DNA of 64,000 nucleotides from Oceanobacillus manasiensis (GTDB taxonomy: Bacteria; Bacillota; Bacilli; Bacillales; Amphibacillaceae). Location of the stretch: the NCBI RefSeq assembly GCF_000724085.1, contig NZ_CCDL010000001.1:124001-188000 (forward strand). The letters run 5' to 3'. Position 1 is the stretch's first letter, and the number at the start of each line of letters is the position of its first letter. This document shows, in pieces, positions 35,410 to 46,100 of this stretch. The translations under genes and the position numbers were made by a program. Below the pieces are notes generated by a model, which saw only the letters and a list, made by a program, of their open reading frames with translations, was not told the DNA's origin and searched no databases.

Positions 35410-35934
35410 ATGAGACTACAAAATAAAAAAGTCATTGCACTCGTTGAACAAGATTTTGAAGACTTAGAGCTTTGGTATCCCATTCTTCGTCTACAGGAAG
35501 AAGGGGCACAAGTGGATTTGGTTGGTAAAGAAGCTGGCAAAACCTATATTGGAAAGTATGGTGTTCCCGCTGAGTCTGCATATGCCTTCGAGGATATAAA
35601 TGCAGCGAATTATGATGCTATTCTAGTACCTGGTGGATGGGCACCTGATAAATTACGCCGTTATCCAGAAGTTCTAGACATGGTGGTCGAAATGGATAAA
35701 ACAAAAAAACCAATCGGGCAAATTTGCCATGCAGGCTGGGTCCTTATTTCTGCCAACATTCTCTCAGGTAAAAACGTAACCAGCACACCAGGAATTAAGG
35801 ATGATATGACGAATGCTGGGGCAACATGGAGTGACGAAGCTGTTGTAACAGATGGACATATCATTTCTAGTCGTCGCCCACCTGATCTTCCACCATATGT
35901 GAAAGCCTTCGCAGACAAATTAGCAGGTGAATAG
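35410..35934 (+). CDS. PfpI/DJ-1 family protein (type 1 glutamine amidotransferase-like)
   Basis: 174 residues. Nucleophile Cys with adjacent His is in IGQICHAGW near residue 102, preceded by ILVPGGWAPDKLRR with a structural Glu/Arg environment, and followed by a C-terminal region with ISSRRPPDLPPY. Such proteins include the general stress protein 18 group and deglycases; the exact activity is uncertain. ATG 35410 follows GGAGGG; the longer ORF beginning at 35347 lacks a site. Confidence 0.88.
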   Translation: MRLQNKKVIALVEQDFEDLELWYPILRLQEEGAQVDLVGKEAGKTYIGKYGVPAESAYAFEDINAANYDAILVPGGWAPDKLRRYPEVLDMVVEMDKTKKPIGQICHAGWVLISANILSGKNVTSTPGIKDDMTNAGATWSDEAVVTDGHIISSRRPPDLPPYVKAFADKLAGE

Positions 35935-35953
35935 GACAAAATTGGTTCTCCAA

Positions 35954-35989
35954 GAAAAAAGCTCACGCCTTAAACCGTGAGCTTTTGTT
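35954..35989 (+). terminator. Terminator of the PfpI gene
   Basis: AAGCTCACG / CGTGAGCTT stem with a TTTG-T tail, about 20 bp after the stop and immediately upstream of the next promoter. Confidence 0.82.
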
Positions 35990-35991
35990 TC

Positions 35992-36020
35992 TTTACACAT
36001 AGAAAGCGTTTTCATATAAT
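35992..36020 (+). promoter_or_regulatory. SigA promoter with cre site in the spacer
   Basis: TTTACA (35992-35997) and TATAAT (36015-36020) are 17 bp apart. The spacer contains AGAAAGCGTTTTCA (36001-36014), which fits the CcpA cre consensus TGWAANCGNTNWCA at all but the first base. Placed over the promoter, it predicts repression by glucose. Confidence 0.75.
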
Positions 36021-36055
36021 AAAGGCAGTACTGCATATTTTTGGGGAGGGGTAGA

Positions 36056-38050
36056 ATGAGCAGCACAATAAAAGAAGGCACACTATTATGGGAGCCACGT
36101 GATGATCAAAAAGAAAAGGCAGCCATTACAACCTATATGAATTGGCTCCGTGAACATAAAGATTTGGATTTTAAGAACTATGATTCTCTATGGAATTGGT
36201 CAGTTGATCAGGTAGAGGATTTTTGGGAAAGTCTTTGGAGTTATTTTAAGATAAAGTCTTCAAACCCTTATGATTCAGTTTTAACTTCTCATAAGATGCC
36301 TGGCGCTAAATGGTTTTCAGGAGCTTCCCTTAATTACACAGAACATATATTTTCCAATCGTAATAAAGATGCTGTTGCCATTATGCATGCTTCGGAAACT
36401 CGACCAAATTCATCTGCCACTTGGGGTGAACTTGAAGCAGATACGAAAGCATTCCAACAAACTTTAAAAAGATTAGGGGTTGAAAAAGGAGACCGCATCG
36501 TTGCTTATGTACCCAATATCTATGAATCTGTTGTAGCATTTCTAGCAACTGCAAGCCTTGGAGCTATCTGGTCAAGTGCTTCCCCCGACTTTGGAACAGA
36601 AAGTGTTATGGACCGCTTTCAACAAATAGAGCCTAAAGTAATGATTACGGTAGATGGCTATCAGTATAACGGGAAAGCATTCAACCGGATGGAGGTTGTG
36701 GAAAACATACAAGCCAAACTGCCGACTCTTGAAGCAACCGTTACTATCCCTTATTTTAACCAAGCAAGTGACATGTCCAACTTCAAAAATAGTATTACCT
36801 GGTCGGAGGCAATTACTTTACAGGAAGATTTCTCATTTTCCTTTGAGCAAGTTGAATTTAATGAGCCACTATGGATCCTGTTTTCTTCCGGCACTACCGG
36901 AAAACCTAAGCCTATTGTTCAAAGCCAGGGAGGCATTTTGCTCGAGCATTTAAAAGCGATGACATTTCATATGGACTTAAATGAACAAGATCGCTTTTTT
37001 TGGTACACAACCACAGGCTGGATGATGTGGAATTTCCTTGTAGGCGGATTACTCGTCGGTTCTCCCATTGTGCTTTATGACGGCAGTACGGTATACCCGG
37101 ACAAGGAAAGTTTATGGAAGTTTGCAGAAGAAACGAAGACTACCGTGTTTGGCACAAGCGCAAGCTTCATTACTTCCTGCATGAAGGATGGCATGCAACC
37201 TGGGAAAGAATTTAATCTGCAACACCTCAAAAACATCAGTTCTACAGGTTCTCCATTACCGCCTGAAGGCTTTCAATGGTGCTATGATAATGTAAAAAAA
37301 GATGTATGGATTTCCTCTGTAAGTGGCGGAACAGATGTATGTACGGCCTTCATCTTAGGCGTACCTACTCTCCCAGTCTATGCGGGAGAATTACAGTGTC
37401 GGGGGCTTGGTGCCCGCATTGAAAGTTTTAATGAACAGGGTGAGGCAGTTATTGATAAGGTTGGAGAATTAGTTTTAACAGCACCTTTTCCATCCATGCC
37501 TGTTTATTTCTGGAATGATAGTACTGGCAGCCGACTAAAGGATAGTTACTTTGATGTCTTTCCTGGCATTTGGTGCCATGGAGATTATTTAAAAATTACA
37601 GAACGGCACACCTGTGTTATTTATGGAAGATCTGATGCCACGATTAACCGTGGGGGTATCCGTATTGGTACCAGTGAAATATACCGAGCCGTCGACCAAA
37701 TTGAAGAAGTATCTGATAGTTTAATAGTTGATATTCCGTTAGACAATGGAGATTCTTCAACTCCTTTATTCGTAGTAATGAAAGAAGGGATCGAGCTTAC
37801 TGAGGCGACTCAGCAGAAAATCAAAAAGCAAATTCGAGAACATTGCTCGCCAAGGCATACACCGACAGTTATCCATCAAGTTCCAGATTTACCAAAGACA
37901 TTAAATGGAAAGAAACTAGAAATACCAGTTAAAAAGATTTTGATGGGTAAGCCTGTAGACGAAGTAGTAAACAAAGGGTCCTTAAGTAATAAGCATGCAT
38001 TAGACTACTTTACGCAGTTTGCAGAAAAAGAGACTAAAACGTTTAATTAA
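36056..38050 (+). CDS. Acetoacetyl-CoA synthetase
   Basis: 664 residues, adenylate-forming (ANL) enzyme that activates acetoacetate with ATP and CoA. The P-loop motif FSSGTTGKPKPIVQSQGG lies near residue 285, WMMWNFLVGGLL near 330, the A5-like YGRSDATINRGGIRIG near 525 and the C-terminal catalytic Lys region LPKTLNGKKLEIPVKK near 625. The N-terminal AACS-type domain and length distinguish it from acetyl-CoA synthetase (about 570-650 with other motifs). ATG 36056 follows GGGGAGGGG. Its promoter carries a cre site, fitting a catabolic enzyme for ketone bodies or poly-hydroxybutyrate use. Confidence 0.9.
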   Translation: MSSTIKEGTLLWEPRDDQKEKAAITTYMNWLREHKDLDFKNYDSLWNWSVDQVEDFWESLWSYFKIKSSNPYDSVLTSHKMPGAKWFSGASLNYTEHIFSNRNKDAVAIMHASETRPNSSATWGELEADTKAFQQTLKRLGVEKGDRIVAYVPNIYESVVAFLATASLGAIWSSASPDFGTESVMDRFQQIEPKVMITVDGYQYNGKAFNRMEVVENIQAKLPTLEATVTIPYFNQASDMSNFKNSITWSEAITLQEDFSFSFEQVEFNEPLWILFSSGTTGKPKPIVQSQGGILLEHLKAMTFHMDLNEQDRFFWYTTTGWMMWNFLVGGLLVGSPIVLYDGSTVYPDKESLWKFAEETKTTVFGTSASFITSCMKDGMQPGKEFNLQHLKNISSTGSPLPPEGFQWCYDNVKKDVWISSVSGGTDVCTAFILGVPTLPVYAGELQCRGLGARIESFNEQGEAVIDKVGELVLTAPFPSMPVYFWNDSTGSRLKDSYFDVFPGIWCHGDYLKITERHTCVIYGRSDATINRGGIRIGTSEIYRAVDQIEEVSDSLIVDIPLDNGDSSTPLFVVMKEGIELTEATQQKIKKQIREHCSPRHTPTVIHQVPDLPKTLNGKKLEIPVKKILMGKPVDEVVNKGSLSNKHALDYFTQFAEKETKTFN

Positions 38051-38081
38051 TCTCTCGCACATAAAACCTTAGATGAAAAGA

Positions 38082-38385
38082 GGCTGGGACATAAGAAAAT
38101 CAAATAAGAAAAAACCGTACATTCAAACGGAGCAATGCAGAAAAAGTTCGAACACATCCGGATCCCCCCTAATTTTTGGATATCTGAATCACACTTTAGC
38201 GAAGGATAAATGCGGAGACTCCAGTGGGAACAGCACGAGTCCGAAGGCCCCGCAAGAAGCGATTTTTGCTTCTGAGGAGACTAAGGCCGTGCCCACGGAA
38301 AGCGGAGTATTTTCCTGAGCGGTAATTAAGCACTTAGTTTATTATTGTTCGTTTTTTAAAAAGGCTGGGACGTTATGTCCCAGCC
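38082..38385. repeat. Interspersed element with 13-bp terminal inverted repeats
   Basis: GGCTGGGACATAA (38082-38094) and TTATGTCCCAGCC (38373-38385) are perfect inverted termini around about 280 bp that contain a second palindromic region: GGAGACTCCAGTGGGAAC... GCCGTGCCCACGGAAAGCGGAGTATTTTCC. An 81-codon ORF here is an artefact of the repeat. It is the familiar form of Bacillaceae intergenic repeats, probably a MITE. It separates convergent genes. Confidence 0.75.
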
Positions 38386-38390
38386 CCCTT
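38357..38390 (-). terminator. Terminator of the M42 peptidase gene
   Basis: GGCTGGGAC / GTCCCAGCC stem (38363-38385), followed on the minus strand by a T tract. It is formed by the end of the interspersed element. Confidence 0.75.
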
Positions 38391-38423
38391 TCAAATATGA
38401 GTTTATTTTAATTGAACTAACTT

Positions 38424-39485
38424 CTAGAATGTGAAGTCTGTTTTTTCATCTAGGTGAAGCAAAAAGGATTTTGCCAAATCTTTTGTAGCTTCTAAATCAT
38501 GCAGACTAACTACTTCCACAGGAGAATGAGTATATCTGGACGGAATGGAGAGCACCCCTGTTGGGATTCCTTTATCTGCTAAAGCTACCGCTCCACCATC
38601 TGTTCCAATACCAGGGAAAACCTCTAATTGGTACGGAATCTTGTTTTCTTTAGCTAGAAGAAGCAACTGTTCTTTCATGGTCCGCTGCACAATAAGACTG
38701 AAGTCCATTACCTTAATTCCAGTACCTGCACCCAACTTTAAGCTTTGATCCATTCCATCTTCAGGTGTGTCACTAACCGCTGTGGTGTCTACCGCAATGG
38801 CAGCATCTACCTCCAGCTTATTAATTGCTGCCTGGGCTCCGCGCAGTCCGACCTCTTCTTGTACAGTAAACAGAAATATAACTTCCCCAGCAAAGTCTTC
38901 ATCCTGCAATTCATTCAATAGCTTTAACAGGACGGCACAGCCAGACCTATCATCCAATGATTTACCACGAACCAACTTATTTTCGTCTGGACCCACCCAC
39001 TTCAAATTAGGAGCATACGTAACTGGGGTCCCTACTTCTATTCCCATATCAATTGCTTCTTGTTTTGAACGTGCACCAATGTCTATGTAAAGCTGAGCAT
39101 GCCGTCTCACTTTAGTCGGATCCTCAAATTTTACAAAATGAGCGGATATGGTGCCAATGACGCCATCTATTTCTTTATCTCTTCCCAACACCTTTACTTC
39201 CTGGGCAAGTAAGATACGATCATCATGGCCACCCAGTTTCTCAAAGCGAAGAAACCCATTCTCTTCAATCTTTTTAACAATAAAACCAACCTCATCCATA
39301 TGTGCAGTAAGTAACACATTAGGACCAGTCTTTGTACCAGTTTTTCGAACGATAACATTTCCTAACCCATCTATATCGACGTGATCAGCTTTACCTTTTA
39401 CATAATCCTTTATAAAATAAGCTACATTTTGTTCGTGTCCACATGGGCCGTTTAATTCTGTTAATTTACTTAGCAGTTCTTTCAA
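38424..39485 (-). CDS. M42-family metallo-aminopeptidase
   Basis: 353 residues. Metal ligands and catalytic residues are visible in order: His-Asp in AHMDEVGF near residue 63, Asp in DDRSGC near 177, Glu pair in QEEVGLRGA near 211, Asp in AVDTT near 233 and His in SRYTHSPVEV near 317. These are cytoplasmic Zn/Co peptidases (glutamyl aminopeptidase/PepA-type, B. subtilis YtoP/YsdC group). The start is TTG 39485 with GGGGAGTG upstream. Confidence 0.9.
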   Translation of the reverse strand: MKELLSKLTELNGPCGHEQNVAYFIKDYVKGKADHVDIDGLGNVIVRKTGTKTGPNVLLTAHMDEVGFIVKKIEENGFLRFEKLGGHDDRILLAQEVKVLGRDKEIDGVIGTISAHFVKFEDPTKVRRHAQLYIDIGARSKQEAIDMGIEVGTPVTYAPNLKWVGPDENKLVRGKSLDDRSGCAVLLKLLNELQDEDFAGEVIFLFTVQEEVGLRGAQAAINKLEVDAAIAVDTTAVSDTPEDGMDQSLKLGAGTGIKVMDFSLIVQRTMKEQLLLLAKENKIPYQLEVFPGIGTDGGAVALADKGIPTGVLSIPSRYTHSPVEVVSLHDLEATKDLAKSFLLHLDEKTDFTF

Positions 39486-39556
39486 TTTTGCACACTCCCC
39501 ATTTTTCTAAACAATCGAATTATTTCTATTATAGCTGCCTGATAATGTTTTGGAAA

Positions 39557-39588
39557 TAAAAAGGCCTGTCACCTAATGTGACAGACCC
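39557..39588 (-). terminator. Terminator of the panF operon
   Basis: GTCTGTCAC / GTGACAGGC hairpin with a T run on the minus strand, at the end of panF. Confidence 0.85.
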
Positions 39589-39593
39589 ATGTA

Positions 39594-41021
39594 TCATACT
39601 GTTTTCTTTTGTGTTGCTAGACTTGCAGCTATATATACAAAGAAGGATACAACAATCGGCATAACAACAGAGTGCAGACCGAATGGCTGCGGGAAGAAGG
39701 AGTCGGATAAAATATATAGTCCAACACCGGCCACCATTGAGCCCAATGCTCCATACTTGTTTCCTTTACTCCAGTACAATCCAAGCACGATCGGCCATAT
39801 AAATGCTGCCTCTAATCCCCCGAAAGCAAATAAGTTTAACCAGATGATTAGATCAGGCGGATTTAATGCCATAATAAAGACAATAACACCAAGAATAGCC
39901 GTTATGGTAATACTTAATCGTTTGACTCGTTGATCCGAAGCTGTTGGTTTAACATAATTTAAATAAACGTCCTTTACTATCGTAGAACTAACTAATAATA
40001 GCAAGGAATCTACCGTCGACATTATAGCAGCCATTGGCGCAGCCAACACAATACCCGCCAACCAGTTTGGCATAACCTCTAGAGCAATAAGTGGCATTAC
40101 GCGGTCACCCACTTCAATTCCTGGTAAAATGGGACGAGCAAACACACCAATTAAATGCATATTTAACATAATAACACCGACAACAATCGTTCCTATAATA
40201 ATTGCTCTGTGCATAGATTGCGAGCTTTTATACGACATTGCTCTGATTGCAATTTGCGGCAAGGCAACTACTCCAACCCCGACCAGAATCCAGAAGGAGG
40301 ACACATAAGTCGGTGTAAGCGACCCATCTGCACCAAATGGCGTAATCAGATTGGGGTTCTCTGCTGTTAAATCAGCAATGATATTCGGAATACCGCCTCC
40401 TGCTATGATAACGGCAATAAGCAAAATTAACGTCCCAACAAACATGACGCTACCTTGAATGGCATCTGTTAAAGCAACAGCACGAAAGCCCCCTACCGTA
40501 ACGTAGATTAGGACAGATACTGCAAATATAAATAATGCCGTGGTATATTCAATACCAATTAGTGACTCTATTAATCTAGCGCCACCGATCCACTGTGCAG
40601 CCATTGCAGAAAATAGAAAAATAATAATACTAACTGCTGATAGGATTACAACCCACTTTGACTGGTATCTCTGTTTCAAGAAGTCAACCATTGTTAAAGC
40701 ATTGTAGCGGCGTGTTACAACAGCAAATTTTTTACCGAGAATCATCAGTACAAAATATCCTGTAGCCACCTGTGACATAGCAAGCAATACCCAACCGAGC
40801 CCTTGGTTATATGCTGTACCAGGTCCACCAATGAAGCTACTTGCACTACCATAAGTAGCAGTCATCGTCATAGCTAGCACAAACCCACCAAGGCTTCTGC
40901 CTCCGAGAAAATAATCTTGGGCAAAACTAGTAGACTTTTTTAGATAACCACCCGACCATATTCCTACACAAAAAATAATAATTATAAAGAGGATTAGTGG
41001 TATAAGAGACTCCCAATTCAT
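39594..41021 (-). CDS. panF: Sodium/pantothenate symporter
   Basis: 475 residues, sodium:solute symporter fold with about 12-13 membrane segments. The family features DYFLGGRSLGGFVLAMT, TYGSASSFIGGPG and AAIMSTVDSLLLLVSS are visible. Together with the preceding YhdT-type gene, which it overlaps by 4 bases, it forms the standard yhdT-panF pair. GGAGGTGG precedes the ATG inside the end of yhdT. Imports pantothenate, the precursor of CoA. Confidence 0.9.
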   Translation of the reverse strand: MNWESLIPLILFIIIIFCVGIWSGGYLKKSTSFAQDYFLGGRSLGGFVLAMTMTATYGSASSFIGGPGTAYNQGLGWVLLAMSQVATGYFVLMILGKKFAVVTRRYNALTMVDFLKQRYQSKWVVILSAVSIIIFLFSAMAAQWIGGARLIESLIGIEYTTALFIFAVSVLIYVTVGGFRAVALTDAIQGSVMFVGTLILLIAVIIAGGGIPNIIADLTAENPNLITPFGADGSLTPTYVSSFWILVGVGVVALPQIAIRAMSYKSSQSMHRAIIIGTIVVGVIMLNMHLIGVFARPILPGIEVGDRVMPLIALEVMPNWLAGIVLAAPMAAIMSTVDSLLLLVSSTIVKDVYLNYVKPTASDQRVKRLSITITAILGVIVFIMALNPPDLIIWLNLFAFGGLEAAFIWPIVLGLYWSKGNKYGALGSMVAGVGLYILSDSFFPQPFGLHSVVMPIVVSFFVYIAASLATQKKTV

Positions 41022-41278
41022 TCTTCCACCTCCTCATCAAATGGAATAGCGACAAAAAACTTTTTCACAACTATCGTCACCAATACTGCCATGATTATAA
41101 ATCCAACGACACAGCTATAAAAAAACCAAGCCGGTAAGCCAAACACGTATGTATATTCTTGTGGGTCTTTACTTCCCAATCCGTAAGCAAACGCAAACCA
41201 CCAGACAAAATTAAAAATAACTAACCCTACACCAATCAACGCTTCGCGATTCGCGATCTTAACATGTTCTTTTTTCAT
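41018..41278 (-). CDS. yhdT: YhdT-family membrane protein
   Basis: About 86 residues with two membrane segments (roughly 14-34 and 48-70). The WWFAFAYGLGSKDPQEY region between them is characteristic of YhdT/DUF997, found next to panF in many bacteria and thought to assist the symporter. ATG 41278 follows AAAGGAGTGAG; GTG 41290 overlaps that site and is less likely. Confidence 0.85.
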   Translation of the reverse strand: MKKEHVKIANREALIGVGLVIFNFVWWFAFAYGLGSKDPQEYTYVFGLPAWFFYSCVVGFIIMAVLVTIVVKKFFVAIPFDEEVEE

Positions 41279-41441
41279 CGTAAGACTCACTCCTTTTAGT
41301 TAATGAAAGGATAATGAGACGCCCTCCCTTTACTTATTTCTATAGTCTAAGAAAACTATATCGTTTCCCTTCCCCATTGTAAACAGGAAATGAAGGAAGC
41401 GATTACAAAGAGTGAGTAATGCTTAATATTTTTATCCCACA

Positions 41442-41472
41442 TAAAAATCCAGCAGAGAAATCTCTGCTGGAC
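41442..41472 (-). terminator. Terminator of the peptide transporter gene
   Basis: TCCAGCAGAGA / TCTCTGCTGGA stem, T-rich on the minus strand, just downstream of the stop at 41485. Confidence 0.88.
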
Positions 41473-41484
41473 CTTTTAATTCAT

Positions 41485-42978
41485 TTAGCGAACGCCTTTC
41501 ATAAATTGCTGGATCTTCGGAGAAGCCATAAATAACAACAGTCCAAGAAGAATAGCAACCCCACCAATTACGCCAAAATATATAATTTCTGTCTCTGGTT
41601 TATATAATTTCACAATCTGTGCATTGATGGCCTGAGCTGAGGCGTTCGATAGGAACCAAAGGCTCATCGTTTGTGCTGAGAAGGCTTCAGGCGCTAGCTT
41701 TGTCGTAGCTGACAGGCCAACAGGTGATAGACATAGCTCCCCTATTACAACAAGTAAGAAGCTGAGTACTAACCAAATAGGATTTACTAATGTTTCTGTT
41801 CCGTTCATAGCTGCTGGCACAATCATCACAAGGAATGATAGACCCGCAAACAATAAACCGAAGGAAAATTTCTTAGTAGTTGTCGGCTGCCTCTCACCCA
41901 TTTTCACCCATATATTTGCAAAAATCGGGGCAAGCATAACAATGAATAGCGGATTCAGTGACTGGAACCAAGAAGATTGCAACTCAAACCCAAACAGATT
42001 TAGTTCTGTTCGTTTATCTGCATATTCTGCAAGGATAATGGAACCTTGTTCTTGAATAGCCCAAAACATGATCGCTGCAATAAATAATGGGATGTAAGCA
42101 AGGATTCTTGATTTTTCATCCGCATTTGTTTTTGGACTACGGTACATGACAATAAAGTAAGCTGTCGGTATCAGGATACCCAAAATACTAACAAGGTACG
42201 TAAAACGATTAATTGTTAAAATACCTGCTGGGATTGTAATGGCCGCTAAAACCGCAATAATCACGGCACCTATACCAATTCGGGTAAATACCTTTTTCTT
42301 TTCACCTGATCCTAATGGATTGGGTACATAAGTTCCAGCAAGTCCAAGATATTTCTTACGTGTAGCCATATAAACGATCAATCCTAATAACATGCCGACT
42401 GCCGCTATACCGAAACCAAGGTGGTAGTTATACTCTTGTCCAATTGTTCCGACAATAAGTGGTGCAAGTAGTCCACCCATGTTAATCCCCATGTAGAAGA
42501 TACTAAATCCAGAGTCTCGACGGACATCTTTCGGGCTGTACATATCTCCCACAATATTCGACACATTTGGCTTTAGTAATCCTGTACCAACGATGATCAA
42601 GAACATGGAGATAAATAATGCCGTTGTTCCTGATGGGAGAGCAAGCACGATATGTCCGGCCATAATCAGCACTCCACCATAAAATACGGTACGCTGTGTA
42701 CCAAGCAATCGATCGGCAATCCATCCACCAATGATACCTGACATGTATACGAGAGAACCGTAAATTGCCATAATAGATTTTGCTGTGCCATCATCTATGC
42801 CCAGCCCTCCATCGGCAATTTCCGTGTACATATAAAATAGTAGTAGTGCGCGCATCCCATAATATGAGAAACGTTCCCAGAATTCTGTGAAGAAAAGGGT
42901 AAATAACCCTTTAGGTTGTCCAAAAAATCCCCGTTGAGGAACACTTTGGACGATCTGTTCCTTACTAAGTTTTTTCAT
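41485..42978 (-). CDS. Peptide MFS transporter (POT/PTR family)
   Basis: 497 residues, about 14 membrane segments. The proton-coupled oligopeptide transporter motifs are clear: FFTEFWERFSYYGMRALL (ExxERFxYY) near residue 30, GGWIADRLLGTQRT near 83, FSIFYMGINMGGLLAP near 160 and the late IGELCLSPVGLS. It is the DtpT type of di/tripeptide importer. GAGGGG precedes the ATG. Monocistronic. Confidence 0.92.
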   Translation of the reverse strand: MKKLSKEQIVQSVPQRGFFGQPKGLFTLFFTEFWERFSYYGMRALLLFYMYTEIADGGLGIDDGTAKSIMAIYGSLVYMSGIIGGWIADRLLGTQRTVFYGGVLIMAGHIVLALPSGTTALFISMFLIIVGTGLLKPNVSNIVGDMYSPKDVRRDSGFSIFYMGINMGGLLAPLIVGTIGQEYNYHLGFGIAAVGMLLGLIVYMATRKKYLGLAGTYVPNPLGSGEKKKVFTRIGIGAVIIAVLAAITIPAGILTINRFTYLVSILGILIPTAYFIVMYRSPKTNADEKSRILAYIPLFIAAIMFWAIQEQGSIILAEYADKRTELNLFGFELQSSWFQSLNPLFIVMLAPIFANIWVKMGERQPTTTKKFSFGLLFAGLSFLVMIVPAAMNGTETLVNPIWLVLSFLLVVIGELCLSPVGLSATTKLAPEAFSAQTMSLWFLSNASAQAINAQIVKLYKPETEIIYFGVIGGVAILLGLLLFMASPKIQQFMKGVR

Positions 42979-43080
42979 GTTGTAATGGCCCCTCTATTTT
43001 AGAATAAACTGATAATTCACGTTTAAGACAAAAACTATCATACTCCTCAACAAGTCATACGTCAAACGTCAAAAAATACC

Positions 43081-43113
43081 AAAAAATAAAGACTCTTTGA
43101 AAAAGAGCCTCTA
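43081..43113 (-). terminator. Terminator of the wall nuclease gene
   Basis: AGGCTCTTT / AAAGAGTCT hairpin followed by TTATTTTTT on the minus strand, about 30 bp after the stop. Confidence 0.8.
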
Positions 43114-43139
43114 TCATCTGTAACCCTCAACCTATTATG

Positions 43140-46100
43140 TTAGCTTTCTTTCAGCATATTTCGCTGTCTCATATAAACTACCAAACATCCTCCCGCCCCA
43201 ATTACGATAAACACTAGGCCGGCAATTAGATAGTTGTACATGTCTGTTGCAGTTTTTGGAAGAAGGCTTCCACCCTTGCCATTGTCTCCTAATGGCGTTT
43301 TGCCTGTATCATTTCCTGGAGGTGTTACTAGATCATCGTCCAGATCATCACCTGGTTTTGGATCCTTATTTGGATCTTCTCCTGGTTGTGGGTTCTCGTT
43401 TGGATCTTCTTCACCAGGCTGTTCTGTAGCAAGAGAAATTCTACCCTCTGCCTTATATTCAAATGGATTTCCTTCAGAGCTCTCTAAACTACGAACAAAA
43501 TTAACTGTTGCATCAAGGTCTGTAGGCCCCATAACCGGGTTTTGTCCCAGTTCGCTAATTGGACGGTGCTTATCACTCAATGATGTACCCATATAATTAT
43601 TTACTGTAAGCGTAAATGTCTCTTCCGGGTCAATTGCTGAACCATCTGGGTATGTTACATCTACTACTGTATTGGTTTCTGAATCCCATGTGTAATGGAA
43701 GCCGCTAATGCTATAATCTGGCCCATATTCTGGGGAAAGCTGTGCTTGGATAATTGGGGCTAAATCTGCGCCTTTTATTTCCAACGTCATTAGTGTATTA
43801 CCAAAAGGTTGAATGTTGTATAGGTCTCCCCAAGTCACTTCACCTGCTAGTAAATCATCTCGGATTCCTCCACCATTCATCATGGCAAAGTCACTCTCCA
43901 TTTCAGCATTCATTCCATCCGCGATTAAATTCCCTAAACCATGGTCCCCATCATTTGTATAATCACCTGTAAGGTCTGTTGCATTATAGCCAATCACTTC
44001 TCCCATGATCGGTGCAATTTGCTCACTGTATTTGTCTAGAATAGCCGATACAGCTGGATCGGGTGTATAGTTATCCTGGTTTACAAAGACGATTTCTGCT
44101 TCTTTCTTTACAATGTCCCCTGTGTCGCGATCAATCTCCAAATCAACATCTGCAAATGCCTTTCCATACTCGGAAGCTTGAACAATTAGCTTATCATCCA
44201 CAACACCATTTACTACTTGATGGTTATGTGCTGCAAAGATAACATCAACTGCGTCATCTACTTCCCTTGCCAGATCTGCTGCTTCACCTGAGGCACCATC
44301 TCCATCCTGATCTGCAGGAATATGCGCTAATACGACGATTGCTTCTACACCTTGTGCCTGCAGTTTTTCTACTGCATTATCTACTGCAGTAGCTTCATCG
44401 GTAAATTCAATATCCTGAATTCCACCTGGCATAACCATATCAGCCGATGCTTGTGTATTTACACCGATAAAGCCGATCTTCTCGCCTTCTACTTCTTCAA
44501 TATAGTATGGAGGCAAGATTGTATCCCCACTGTCCTTGTACACGCAATTTGCACAGAGGTTCGGGAAGTTCATACCATCATATCCCTCAGTGCCAAGCCG
44601 TTCAGGATGTTCTCCGCCATTTACCATTCGAAGTAGCTCTTCTGTTCCTTCGTCAAATTCATGATTTCCAACAGACCCTACATCAAATCCCATTTCTTCC
44701 ATAATTTCCACGGTCGGTTCATCCTGTAGCAAGCCAGAAACAGGTGAACTTCCACCAATCATATCTCCTGCATGTACTAACAGCGTATTTGGATTTTCTT
44801 GCGCACGATCTTTCATTGCTGCTGCAGTGTAGTCCATTCTTCCATACATATTAAATGTGCCATCCCCATCTAGATCTAGCTCATACTGCTGGTCTATTTT
44901 TCCGTGAAGGTCATTCATGCTTAATAATTGCACTTGCAGATTACCTTCATTCGGCTCTTCTTCTCCAGCAGGCGTGTAGCCATAGGACTCCGCTTCTTCT
45001 TCACTTGAGAAGAATACACGGTATTCAACAGGGACATCAGCCCACTTTTCTGGCACGACGTATTTATCAGTATCTGAGTTCCCTACATATCTTAGAAAAC
45101 CCTTTTTGTCATCGTTAGCACGGAAAGCAAACGGAAGCTCAAGTAATGGATCTTCTGGATTCCAAATACCTAATCCTGCATCCTTCGCTTCTTTTACCGC
45201 ATCCTGGTATATTGGGTATGCTTCTTCATTAAATGGTGGGATGAAGTAAGTAGAAGCATACCCTTCTTCTACCATTTTAAGGTTAACATTTGTACCATCT
45301 TCTGTAATAACCTCTGCAAGCAAACGTCCGTAATCATCTGTCGCTTCTTCACCCACTTTAATTGTAACCGTATCACCCTGCTTAATTAACGTCTTAATAT
45401 ATGCTGTTGCTGCATCCCCATGTTCCTTTTGATTTTTATTAATTTCTTCACGATCTGGATCATTATTCTTCGCAGCATATGTCTCTGGTGTATCCATGTT
45501 TAAAAAACGTACTCTGTCCCCACCGAAGATTGACTCCTTAATGCGAATTGTATCCCCATCTGTAACATAATCTACTGTTGCCTCATATTCTCCAGCTGCA
45601 GAAGGCGGACCAGGCTGGTTCTCCGCTAATATGAAATCATCTTGTTCTGTTGGGATTAGCTGGTAGCTGTTGTATTGACTCACAATCGCTGTAACGTCAT
45701 ACCAATTGCCTTCTTCTATTTGCGATACATCTAGAGCATTCTCCATAACGCGCAATGTAGTTGAATTCAATTCTTCGTCCATAAACGAAATATTGTAACC
45801 ACCACCTGCAGGAGAATCCGGAATGGATGAGATATAACCATTCACTTGTACAAGCTCTCCTTCATACATTTCTGCAGTAGAAGTATCTTGAAGTATTGAA
45901 ATCGTAATTTCGTGAGCTTCTGGTAAAGGTTGGTCGTCTGCAAGAACGTCAATTGTTCCCGGAACTACTTCTTTCAATCCATTATACGTCTCTAACTCTC
46001 CAGTAACTCTGACTTCTGTTCCCTTTTCCAATTCCGGAAGATCGCCTTGCTCGTATTTATATATGTTAATTCCGCCTGTTTCATCTTGTATGTATGTAGT

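Noticed and set aside
38073..38318. 81-residue ORF in the interspersed element
   Set aside because: Falls inside a palindromic repeat, composition is not protein-like and no ribosome site is present.
41394..41407. Possible second cre site (AGGAAGCGATTACA) upstream of yhdT-panF
   Set aside because: Two mismatches to consensus, about 115 bp from the start codon and no clear promoter overlap.
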